A DNA stretch of 28,370 bases, taken from Podaxis mareebaensis. Taxonomy: Eukaryota; Basidiomycota; Agaricomycetes; Agaricales; Agaricaceae. Shown here in pieces: positions 1 through 9,556 of the stretch. The notes beneath the pieces were generated by a model, which saw only the letters and a list, made by a program, of their open reading frames with translations, made no database searches and was not told where the DNA came from. Where the stretch lies: assembly GCA_018524725.1 (NCBI GenBank), contig JAEUWP010000456.1, forward strand, positions 1 through 28,370. Direction: 5' to 3'. The translations under genes were made by a program, and so were the position numbers. Within the stretch, counting starts at the first letter, position 1, and each line of letters starts with the position of its first letter.

Positions 1-1516
1 TCATCTGAGGACAGTAGTAGCTACTTAGCTGTATTTCATCATTTTTGTAACTACTACCTTTATTTCTACCCTCTACAGTGGGCACTAGCAAGATTGCTGG
101 TGCTAGTGCTCAAGAAAAATTGACACTGGGTAGGTCCCTGGGTTGCATAATAAGGCTTATGTCTTGAAGAGGGGTTAGGGCCAGAGGGGCTGGTCTTAAC
201 ATCATGTGAGGAAGGTCTAGGCCTGTCACATAGAGGTGGAGGGGCACATGAGGGAGGTCTGGGCCTGTCATGTGTAGGCAGAGTCACAGGGGGGGGCCTA
301 AGAGGTACTGAGGCCTGGGCTGAGGGCTTGGGGGCAGGTACTTGATGGGCATCTGCCATTACTGAATCAGCTATTCCATGGAATAATACGTGTTGAGGGG
401 GAGGTGCTTGTGCAGCAGAGAGGAGGTGGGAGCTGAAGCCTCTGGGGATGAGGGGAGTGACCTAACCACTGGGTGGACTGGGTGACTTGATGAGGCCTTT
501 GGACTCCATCAGATTGATGAGGTTACAAAGGTCACTAAAAACTTTGGGGTTCTCGGGGATGGAACCCTCAGTGCTGTAGAGTGTCTCAATCAAGAAGGCG
601 AGTTCCTGACAAGGGGTGCCTGGTTTTCTGTCTTGGAATTCCTTGGGGATGAGAGGGAGCAGAGAATATTAGGTAGCAGAAGTCCCAGGAGTATCCCTAG
701 GAGATTCTGAGCTGGGGAGGGGATTGGGGGATGCCTTAGGAGTTGCTAATAAGTTCATGGAATCATTGGTTTCCATGGAGGAGGAAGGGGAAGAATGGCC
801 ACTCTGGGACTGCCCAGTAGTCGACCATCTAGAGGCACTCTGCCACTCAGAAAGCTGAGTGCCAGGAGGGATGAAGGAAGGAGTCCAACCACTGGGGTTG
901 GAGGGAGAATGCATGTTGTGTCAAGTGGCCTCTTCTTCCAACAGGGATTTATAGTAAGTACAGTCATGAGCTTCTGCTTCTTCTTTAGACATTGGCTGGA
1001 CACCAGAGGCTCCAGGTAGAGGGGTTTCAGGGATGATAGATGGACTTTTGCCTTTGCAATGACCTATAGTGATGAGCACTTAACTGCCAATGGTGGTGGT
1101 TACTGGGAAAGGAAGGTGGCTCTCTTCTAGTCACAGCTCAATGCACTTTGTGCCATCTATTCTAGTGTTCAGACTGACAATGATCAGTCTAATCATGATC
1201 CTTCAGTTTCTACCAATCCTTTCTCCTTCCATAATCATTATGCAGTTCTTCTGGAAGAAACTGAGAGACTGGTTTTTTATGAATTTATTGAACAAATGGA
1301 GTAGTGTTTTGTGTCATCAAACTAGGAAGTTTGGATCATTTGGTCATCCTGATTAGAACTTCCAAATGGGCAAATTGTGCACTCTTGCCTAAGAGAGGAG
1401 TCAATTGAAAGGAAGAGGTATAATGTCCAATGTGCTTAATTTGTGAAGGTGAGTACCTTAAACAAAGTAATACTACTCTGCATTGATGTTCTTTCTGCAG
1501 TACTTGACTGATGGAC
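1..1516. other. CpG-depleted transposon relic, no intact gene
   Basis: The stretch has only a handful of CpG dinucleotides, far fewer than the gene regions further on, and no ORF longer than about 100 codons. Short Pro/Ser-rich open stretches lie on the minus strand (66-359, 669-914). Another minus-strand stretch near 475-640 reads like a protein fragment (QELAFLIETLYSTEGSIPEN). I do not recognise a domain. The base composition matches the decayed element next door, so I read this as old transposon sequence, probably read on the minus strand. Low complexity could account for the open frames. Confidence 0.5.
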
Positions 1517-2401
1517 TGTTAGGGTGGTCCTTATCACTGGTCACCTAAGCTTAAGCCAGGGGTGGCTATCTCAATAGATGGTTTGCAAGCACTAGGATCT
1601 ACTAAGAAGGATAATAGTCAGTAGGCAGCAAGACAAGTGTCCAATTAAGCACACTTCAGAGGTTGGACTTCTATCAGTTGAGGATATGACCAATAGAGAG
1701 TTTACTACCACACTGATTGTCAACTAATGTCAATCACAGAAGAGTGAAGAACAATTCTGAGATTTAAGAATATTGGAAGCTTGTGCTTCCAGTATAGGAG
1801 CAGCTATTTAAGTGCTATGTCTAAAGTCCTAATTGGGAAGCTGTGATAATATAGTATTGAGTCCAAGAGTCAATCAGAAGTACATAACTATGGAGTAGAG
1901 ATGAGACAAGAATAGAGGTAGACTAAAAGAGACAGGAATAGATCAAGTCTAAGAATAGTATAAGGTGAGTCATTGAGAGGGAATTAAAGGAGAAAGATGA
2001 GAGAGTAATACTAAGAGATGTTTGTCCATACATTCTGATTGATAGACAAGAGGTGTATACTACAGGTCAAAGTCAGGGTGAAGTTGTCCATTAGAGGAGT
2101 TGGAGGTAAATGAGTCAGAGGATGAGGCAGAGGAGGGAACTGTGAAGTTTCCAATAAGTGGAGAGTCAGAAGAGTCTGACTCAACCATAGGGCTGTAGCA
2201 CAGTGACTGCAATGACAACAATGATGAGGAGGCATCTGCAGTGACATAGGGAGGCAGATAAGGAGAAGGTGGGGGTAGAGCAATGGCAGGTTCTTTTGGA
2301 GGTGATTCATCAATGCTGGGAACATTTGAGTCAATGCTAAAGAGTGGAGGGAGTTGGGTATGCTATGGAGGGATGGAGGGAGGATCCTCAGAGTTAGGAT
2401 C

Positions 2402-3079
2402 TGTTATAGTGAGGCTGCTTCAGTCTGTAAAGAGGCCCAATACATATCCACAGATCATATCAAAGGAGACTTCTCATGTACTAACAGATTAGTTACCTCT
2501 AAGTACTGACTAGGTCAATGTGCCAAGATAACTTATAAACATAGTCACACAATACATTTACTCCTCAATAGAACTCTTAAAGCAACTTAGAGAATGATAA
2601 AGATTATAAGAGCAACTTAAATCATATCACTTATAGTTGATAAAGACTTCTATTTGAGTCTCCATCTAACCAAGTAGAAACAATGCTTTCTACTTGTTAG
2701 TGTTGATGGTTTATATACCTATGGACAATATACCTAAATATATCTACTTTGTGACTTCCATTGATGATTAGAAGTTTGTCAGGTACCAAGGCTCGACTTG
2801 GAGATTGACTCAGATCAAAAGAAGCCTAATTCTACTAATTATAGTTCATGATGAAAAGTTCTTTATAAAAGAAGTCTTCTTTTCTAACAATAGATAGGAA
2901 AGCTTATTAATCCATAAATGTCATATGACTTTGATATTTACATAAGCATAGTCATTATTTGAGACATAAGGAAATGAAACAAACAAATTAAAGACTAAAG
3001 CTTTTGATTAAAACAAAGATAAATAAATCAAAAACATAACTTTGTAAATGTATAGCAAACATTTACTAAGTTCATAACA
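2402..3079. mobile_element. Solo LTR nested in copy A, TSD GGATC
   Basis: This block is absent from copy B. It begins TGTTATAG and ends TCATAACA, so it has TG...CA ends with a short inverted repeat (TGTTAT/ATAACA). It is flanked by exact 5-bp direct repeats GGATC at 2397-2401 and 3080-3084. Copy B has one uninterrupted GGATC at the matching site (gagttaggatcgacacgg). A 678-bp body without coding potential and a 5-bp TSD fit a solo LTR left by recombination of an LTR retrotransposon. It is CpG-poor itself, so it is also old. No second copy was seen in the window. Confidence 0.85.
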
Positions 3080-3577
3080 GGATCAATGTGATAGACTTCT
3101 ACTTCTCAAAAGTAGAGTCTGTATGCAACTTCATATTTGATGATATGGGGAATGACCTCTGGTGGATACATCATGTAAGGATGGAGGAATACAGTGGGTT
3201 CTCCAGCATAAGGAATCATCTTCCAGCTGTGCACCCATGACAAGTTGAAGTCATTGGTAATAGTTTGAATGTATAAGCCATTGGGTTCAAAGATGTGAGT
3301 GAAGGGAGCATTCTCCCAAGCAATATGTAGAATCTCAGTCATCATATGATTAGTGGAGTAGAACAGAGGGCTGGGTATTGGCCAATCTTTAGAGAATAAT
3401 GATGCATGGCCAGGGAGGTGCTGATTTGCAAAGGCTTTGTTGCAGTAGCAAGTCAAGTTGCTGGCAGAGTCTGTGGTGTTGGTGGTAGTGCCTTGAGAGG
3501 TGTTGGGAAGGCTGAGCTCATGGGTGAGGGTGTGGTAAATGACATTGGTGTGAGACAGTTGGGGCAAGTTCATAATA
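3080..3577 (-). pseudogene. Broken LTR-borne ORF of copy A
   Basis: This is the decayed counterpart of the ORF in copy B. Blocks such as LPGHASLFSKDWP, MMTEILHIAWENAPFTHIF, WKMIPYAGEPTVFLHPYMMY and PHIIKYEVA align with copy B. The frame meets TGA at about 3103-3105, where copy B has AGA, and a few bases later the nested LTR separates it from its C-terminal part (2397 down to about 2050). Many substitutions are Arg to Cys/His/Gln or Asp to Asn (for example YRNEAFANRR becoming YCNKAFANQH), which is the signature of CpG deamination. The product is not functional. Confidence 0.8.
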
Positions 3578-3644
3578 GCTCTGCACAACCTTGTATGAAC
3601 TCCTTCTGAAAATACCCACACAGCAAGATTGATGCATGGTCCAG

Positions 3645-3880
3645 TGGCACTGGATATGACAGAACCACCAGTGGCTGCAGTAGATAGCAGTACTGGATGT
3701 GGTAGAGTGGTGGCAGGTGGCAATACTAGATGTGGTAGAGTGGCAGCAGGTGGCAGTACTGATTGCAGTAGGTTAGCAGTAGGTAGCAGTACTGGATGTG
3801 GTAGGTAACAATATCCAGCAGTACTGATTGCAGTAGGGTAGTGGTACTGAACATAGGGTAGTAGTGGTACTCAGTGGTAC
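3645..3880. repeat. Degenerate minisatellite (AGCAGTACTG... units)
   Basis: Imperfect copies of AGCAGTACTGGATGTGGTAG and AGCAGTACTGATTGCAGTAG recur at about 3688, 3720, 3752, 3786 and 3819, with GGTAGTGGTACT variants behind them. Spacing is irregular, about 30-35 bp. Isolated AGCAGTACC words also occur at about 4317 and 4371. There is no coding meaning; this is most likely a slippage repeat inside the transposon island. Confidence 0.6.
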
Positions 3881-5202
3881 CAAACTCAAACCCATTCAAT
3901 GATTGTTCCTCATCTTTGTTTGTGCTGTGGATCATTCCAGTTTGCTGCACTGTATGCCAGTCCTGCTTGATGATATAAGACTCACAAGTACCTTTACATT
4001 ACATCAAAAAAGTATCAGTGCCCTAACTAAATTCCTAGAGAGGTCCAATGCCTTCACCATTACTGGGAAAGAGCCAGCCAAACAGAGACCACCAACCATT
4101 GGAACATACCACTCAACATGTTAGAGGAGAGGACCCTGAGGATGTCCAAAGAGCAAGCACATGCCTCATTTGATGCTAAAACCCTAGTAATTTCTATCAA
4201 ATTTATCATTGGTCTGTAGATTTTGTATTACAGGTAGATACCACCCTGCTAAGGGGCATAGATACTTTGTTACAACAGCACCAAAATAGTTATTTTTTCG
4301 CACTTAGCAGCACTGAGCAGTACCGCGAGATCGACCCTTAGCAGGACCCAGTGGCACTTTGTGGCACCTAGCAGTACCATGTTTTTACACACGCAGGTGC
4401 GGCTATTTCTGTAGGCCGATTAGTGGGAGGAGGATGACGGATAGACGCTTACATGTCTAGCCGTCGTCCGATCTCCACATTACCGACAACCGTACATATA
4501 CGTATGCATCAATTACGTTTGCGTTGCGCCAAAGTGTACGCCGTGTGCCTGATAGGACACTCTACATCGCTTGACACAATCTCCTATGGATAGAAAGCTC
4601 TCCCATCACTGAGTGACCCCGGGCATGTGAACGCAGTCACTTTCCATGCACATCCGAGGACGGTGCTCCCGATATCCTGGAACCGTATATGTGCTTCTTT
4701 TCTGGGTTATGTTATACATATTATATGTCTAGAGCTATCAAGAACCACAGGAAAGCAGAATGGCACATGTGACCGCCACAGACGTGGTTGAACACAGACG
4801 TCATATGAAAACACAATACCTTGTCTATCCGTTCACAGAGATATGGCCTGATAACGACTTAGGACGCGATGAATGCCAGATTACAAAAGTATTACTGTTG
4901 TCCCTCTCACTGGGAAAGGCCAGAAAAGTCATATCTAAGCGTGTGGGAGTGGCTCAGGAATATTTAACCATGGTTCTCCCTGCCGTCATGATGCTTCTTT
5001 GGTCACCTGAAATGGTCCAAGATGCTAAATAACACCATGCATGGCGCTTCTAACTGCGATTTCCTCCGGAAAGCATTTGTAAACTATACCCGCTTACTCC
5101 CAAGATCTTGGTCATGCGATGGCCACCGTATAAGAATCTCTACTTTCTTAGTGGCTGAGGTATTAGCCCTACGCCTCAACTTATACTCTCTTTCTGCTTA
5201 CT
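3881..5202. other. Island edge and P450-1 upstream region
   Basis: CpG is scarce up to about 4290 and then returns to normal (for example ccgcgagatcgaccc at 4323). This marks the boundary between the transposon island and gene space. An open frame at 4760-5032 (90 codons) shows no recognisable domain and no splice partner, so I do not call it a gene. The promoter of P450-1 should lie in the last few hundred bases; no clear TATA box was identified. Confidence 0.5.
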
Positions 5203-7699
5203 ATGATATCCACTCTGGTTCGAGTTTTCTTGCTCTATGCAGTTTCATGGGGTGTCTGGAAGCTGCTTAAGCGTTTCGTGGTCAAGTCCCCATTGGACAT
5301 ACTGCCTGGGCCACCATCAGGCTCGTTCCTCTCTGGTTAGTATCACCCGCTGCCTGAGCAGCTTTCACTCATGTTGGAATATGCCAGGGAACATTTCACA
5401 GCTATTCAATACAAATGGATGGGGATTCCACTATCACATTCTGGAACGCTGTGCGTCCGTTGATCGCTCTTAGTCTTCTAAGGCTTATCCGTCACCGTCA
5501 GATGGACGAGTAATCAAGATCCATGGCGCGTTGGGAGTAAGGCTCAAATTTTATTTCTTGACGTAAGTTTTGAACGTGAACAGGAGCGGGTTCTGGTGGT
5601 ATCCGATCCGAAAGCTCTTCACCGTATCGTGGTAAAAGACCAATATGACTATGAACCAATAAAATCCGTTAGGTACGTTGTATTTTCGAGGACAAAATCC
5701 TGGGTTGCTCATTTCGGGCTCCCAGTCGCAATACGGTCCTTATCGGCAAAGGTCTGCTTGCAACCTTAGGTAAGTCCAGTTCCGATTTCTATCAGACACC
5801 ATTTCTCATCCAATTTTAGGCGAACAGCATAGGAAGCAGAGGAAGATGATGAACCCCGTCTTTTCGATCAATCATATGCGCGAAATGAGTGAGTTGGTTA
5901 TTTTTCGTCTGTCTTGTAACGCTCATTTGTACGCCACTAGTACCTTTGTTCTATGAAGTGACTGAACGGGTATGTTCTTGCGGTTCATGAAGACCAAATC
6001 TGCTTATGAGATCCTCAGCTGCGGAAAGTACTGGTGAAGAAGGTCAAGGGTGGACCTCAGGAGATAGACATTCTCCGTTGGATGACAAGGACGGCGCTCG
6101 AATTAATCGGTCAGAGTGGAATGGGCTATTCTTTTGACCCATTGGTGGATGACGATGAACATCATCCTTACCCTAAGTCCATGAAGAAACTTGTGTGCGT
6201 ATTCCTCCTCTTCAAGAACAGGTGTTTCACACTAAGTACCTTCTCACCCATACAGTCTGCTCCTGGGTGGACCCATCGGTTTCTTCAGCAACCAGATAGT
6301 CTTCCCGTTGGCTGCGAAATTTGACTATCCACGCTTAAAGAGGTTCGTTGTTGAGCATATCCCTTGGCGACGAGCACGGGAGACCGTGAGGCTGGCTGAC
6401 CTCATGTACAACACCTCCCTTGAGATCATCAAAGCAAAAAGAGATGCTATGAGTAGCAGTGACCCGGCCGTTGCTGCGGAGATGATGGAAAAGAAGGACA
6501 TCATTTCGATTCTCAGTATGTTGACCCTGCCCAAGCTGATATCTGCTGACTGACACGGCGCGTGAATTAGTAAAGGCAAATCTTCATGCAGACCAACAAG
6601 ATCGATTGAGTGACGAGGAAGTCTGTGCACAGGTACGTCTGCTTGTGGCTTCTATGAGTTGCTTTTGTGGGTCTAACTGTGCATAGGTCTCGTACGTACA
6701 CGCCTTGGAGCGGCTTTGACTCCTACTAAGATCATCATTCCTGCACAGGACGTTTGTGTTTGCAGGCATGGAGACAACATCATCGGCATTATCCAGGATT
6801 CTTCACTTACTCTCCATTCATACGGATGTTCAAGAGAAACTGCGCAACGAAATTCGCGAGGCTCAGAAGAACGGGAAATTGACTTATGACCAACTAGTTT
6901 CCTTGCCATACTTGGATGCGGTCTGCCGGGAGACTCTTCGAGTGTAGGTGGTGAATAATTCTAGAGGATGGCACAAAGATTTGATTCCATAAGCAGATAC
7001 CCCCCTGTCAATCTCGCTGGCATAAGAACGTATGTCAGTATTTCTTAAAGATCTATCGTTGAACTGACATGTTTCAGAGCATGCAAGGATATGATACTCC
7101 CTCTTTCGAAGCCGGTCATTGGTGCAGACGGCAAAGAGATAGCCGAAGTTATGGTCCCAAAGGGCACTGATATCATTATATCCGTCCTCGGCTCGAACAC
7201 AAATCCGGATCTATGGGGACCAGACGCCCTGGACTGGAAACCTGAACGGTGGTTGTCGCCTCTTCCCGAGACAGTCGGAGAGGCGCATATGCCTGGAATC
7301 TATTCTCATCTGTTCGTTTCGGCTTTCTCACCACATGGTGCGGCATGCTAATTGGTTCATAACGAATAGGATGACGTTCTTAGGGGGCGGGCGTGCTTGC
7401 ATGTAGGTGACTTCTTACTAAGGTGTTTTGACAAACGTTGGTAACAGATAACTTCACAGTGGTTTCAAGTTTTCCCAGCTAGAAATGAGTACGTCATTGT
7501 CTTCGTCCTGACGGTTTCATGCTTACATGATGACTGCCTCACAGAGGTCGTCTTGTCCATTCTTCTCAGCACCTTCCGCTTTGAGCCTTCAAAGGAACAC
7601 GAGATTACATGGAAGATGACGGGTGTCGCTGGCCCTTACGTTGAAAGTTTGGATTGCACACGGCCTCAGTTGCCAGTGGTCATGAGCCTTGCAGATTGA
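5203..7699 (+). CDS. Cytochrome P450 monooxygenase (P450-1), 17 exons, 547 aa
   Basis: A microsomal class II P450 would use NADPH-P450 reductase to hydroxylate a small molecule; the substrate cannot be told. Splicing by consensus gives one frame: exons 5203-5335, 5388-5450, 5502-5536, 5584-5672, 5726-5769, 5820-5888, 5941-5969, 6019-6194, 6256-6515, 6571-6632, 6687-6691, 6749-6943, 6997-7029, 7078-7311, 7370-7402, 7460-7488, 7545-7699. The N-terminus is a hydrophobic anchor (MISTLVRVFLLYAVSWGVW) followed by the proline hinge LPGPPSGS. Motifs: I-helix AGMETT (327-332), ExxR as ETLR (383-386), PERW (453-456) and the heme loop FLGGGRACIGF with the cysteine ligand at about 486. The length is normal for the family and I see no stop or frameshift. 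It resembles the P450 clans expanded in mushrooms; I give no CYP number. The 3' two-thirds is repeated in P450-2. Confidence 0.88.
6687..6691 (+). other. 5-nt microexon (GTCTC) of P450-1
   Basis: The frame needs five bases between the exon ending ...GCACAG (6632) and the exon starting GACGTTTGTG (6749). The bases GTCTC lie between an upstream intron ending in a branch-like CTAAC and CATAG, and a downstream intron starting GTACGT with branch-like TACTAAG and ending CACAG. Inclusion gives QVSTFVFAGMETT, matching the usual run-up to the P450 I-helix. Skipping it shifts the frame. The same five bases and splice signals are kept in P450-2 at 10433-10437. Confidence 0.8.
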
Positions 7700-8069
7700 A
7701 GGCAATGTTCTCTCTTGCATTTCTTACTAAATAATGCTTATATGCTGTTGGAGGCGCCATGGATAGTCTCATGACTTATTTTTGGATCCCTATTCCTAGG
7801 ACTATGTATAGTATTTGTGAAATTTTTCCCTTGCTTTGCGTGGTAGGACAATCTTACAGAGATTTCTTGCGTACTATGTTTCGGTGGGATAGCAAGTATG
7901 ATATCTTGGGAGCAATGTCACAAAATAGCTTATGGATATTAATAGAACTATTAAACGAGTACGGTGGAACTGTGGGTGACGGTATCGGACTAGAATCCCA
8001 ACACACAAGTTGGTTATATCAGTGTTACATAACAAGCGGAGCGATACAGGTTGCACACCTACAGTCCAC
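7700..8069. other. P450-1 3' spacer
   Basis: This AT-rich stretch follows the P450-1 stop and is matched by 11446-11850 in the second copy. It contains TAAATAATGCTTATATG-like sequence that may serve as 3' UTR. No gene is seen; the open frames here are short and not in register between the two copies. Confidence 0.5.
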
Positions 8070-9555
8070 GACACAGAGGTTTGTGGGCTCTGGGAACAGG
8101 AAATTTCCGTACAATACCTCCCGAAAATGTACACCTACTTCATACCCTGCCGCTTTCAGCTTTGGTAGCGCATTCTCCGCCTCTATTGGCAGTCCCATCA
8201 GTTTCCGTTGAATGGACTCCACCACCGTTTTCAACTAATCCATTGCCAAGAACAAAGGATGGCGCGCTATCCGCGAACGAAGAGCCCTGGGGTGACCGGC
8301 GATGTGATGACGAGGATTCTGTAATTCAGTTCTTCAGCGCATTATTTGAGCCTTTCAATGCGATAGAAGGTGGCGTTGCCTGAAGAAGACTTCACCATTT
8401 GATATAACTCGTATGCTCTCCGGTCGTTCCCTTTTCTATCTGTGACTTGGAGGACAAGGGTAGCGCCCACGGTCATGCTGCAATCGGATCCTCTGCATCC
8501 AACTTGTTCTTCTGATCTTCTGGCACGTTCAATTCTTCTTCTAGGCATAGAATAACTTCCTCGAATGTTGGCTGATTTTCGTTTGCCTTTGTGCCGAAAT
8601 TTTTGAAGAAATCGGAGATGGTGGACGAGGAACGAGTGGAGCAAAGCGGGTCGAGCATGGGGATGAGTTCGACATGAGTGAGGGCATGAATGCTCGGATC
8701 TGTGGCGCATGGTCTCATGGCTTGGCGCCAAGATCTTAAACCGTACCACGAATCCTGTCGACAGCGGGGAATCGAGTATGCACGATTTGACGCCCACGCG
8801 CTCGTAGCGGTCTTCGTTGGGGACATGTACCGCATGTGTGAGCGAACAGCTTTTGACTATGGTTGGCTCAATGGTATCTGTGAGATGGATTAGAAAGGGA
8901 GAACATAAGAAACCGTGAAAGCTTCCCCGAGCAAGCCAAGCCGAGTTGTTCGCCTTACCTGCGGCAGGTTCGGGTCCGCGTAATTTCGTCAGTTCCTCGT
9001 CAGCGCCTCACCCATTCAAGTGTCTTCAGCCCCTTCGCTTACTCCGTAAGTTTTTCAATCAACTTGTCCTTCCCGACGTCCTCCACCTTGAGCTCCTTCC
9101 TGTTTCCCTTGAGCTCTTCCATCAGATAATTGCGCTTCGCGATTTTGCGGTCTACATCTGTATGAGCTTACCCTGCAGCTGCACTTGATCGGTTTTTTCT
9201 TCGGCACCAGGAGCACTTTGCGAAAACGGTCGTCGACAGTGAGGCTCTCGAGTACGTCTTGCAGCTCTTGCAACTTGCCCGTCGGGACGGCTGCCACAGA
9301 ATCGCTGAGTTTGTTCGGCTCATCAAAGACGTTCGAAGCAACTTGACTAGTCAAGAAGTTGGTGATTTGGTCTTGGAATAGCGGATTGAGCTGCGTAATG
9401 TCCTTGAATACGATTTCCAACGTAAAGGCGTAAGCGTACTAGTCGTCCTTGTCGTACAACTGTGTGTGCGGGTTATCCTCATTGACGATAGACACCATGT
9501 GGTTATGCAAGAAGATACGTCTGGAGGAGACCGACTGCCAGGTCTGGTGCAGGTG
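8070..9555 (-). pseudogene. Unidentified minus-strand gene, copy 1 (broken, cut by N)
   Basis: Protein-like blocks on the minus strand agree with copy 2. In coding order they are SSRRIFLHNHMVSIVNEDN (about 9530-9480), FKDITQLNPLFQDQITNFL and SQVASNVFDEPNKLSDSVAA (9420-9280), VGKDKLIEKLTE (about 9100-9040), a block near 8700-8520 with an EF-hand-like look (SSSTISDFFKNFGTKANENQ), TDRKGNDRRAYELYQMVKSS (about 8450-8390) and a stretch ending near 8125 (ALPKLKAAGYEVGVHF). A TAG stop (complement of about 9440-9442) falls inside a block where copy 2 has CAG (Gln). The 5' part is missing because the sequence ends at the N. I do not recognise the family. Confidence 0.6.
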
Positions 9556-9556
9556 N
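9556..9556. other. Single N at the repeat junction (probable assembly gap)
   Basis: The only ambiguous base in the first 27 kb falls exactly between copy 1 (ending ...GGTGCAGGTG) and copy 2 (starting TTTAGGCGAACAG). The left flank matches 13339 and the right flank matches 5815. The N is best read as a gap placeholder of unknown true length. If so, the start of P450-2 and the 5' part of the first minus-strand gene may exist in the genome but be missing here. Confidence 0.75.

Larger units (their letters stand above)
1517..3577 (-). mobile_element. Decayed LTR-like element, copy A (CpG-poor, interrupted)
   Basis: The sequence matches 19215-20582 (copy B) along its whole length once a 683-bp insertion (678-bp element plus one 5-bp target-site copy) is removed, which leaves about 1378 bp against 1368 bp. 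It starts TGTTAGG on the plus strand, as copy B does, and ends ATAATA where copy B has ATAACA. Most differences are C-to-T or G-to-A, often at CpG sites of copy B. No 5-bp target duplication is visible (TGGAC on the left, GCTCT on the right), so it may be part of a larger element, rearranged, or simply old. The minus orientation is chosen from the coding strand and the TATA-like TTAAATA (complement of about 1804-1812). Confidence 0.8.
5815..9555. repeat. Duplicated unit, copy 1
   Basis: This is the first copy of a ~3.75-kb direct repeat; the second copy is 9557-13339. It covers P450 exons 6-17, the spacer and the 3' part of the minus-strand gene. Similarity is high in exons and introns alike, with scattered substitutions and small indels. 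The unit starts inside P450 intron 5 (TTTAGGCGAACAG) and ends at CAGGTG immediately before the N at 9556. Confidence 0.9.

Noticed and set aside
1512..3582. Target-site duplication for copy A
   Set aside because: TGGAC on the left and GCTCT on the right do not match, so a solo insertion with TSD is not claimed for this copy.
4760..5473. Short plus-strand open frames before and over the start of P450-1
   Set aside because: No domain. 5237-5473 is P450 exons 1-2 read through the intron in a shifted frame, and 4760-5032 has no support beyond being open.
7759..8383. Plus-strand open frames in the P450-1 3' spacer, and their counterpart at 11694-12149
   Set aside because: The frames are not kept in register between the two duplicated copies and overlap the minus-strand gene.
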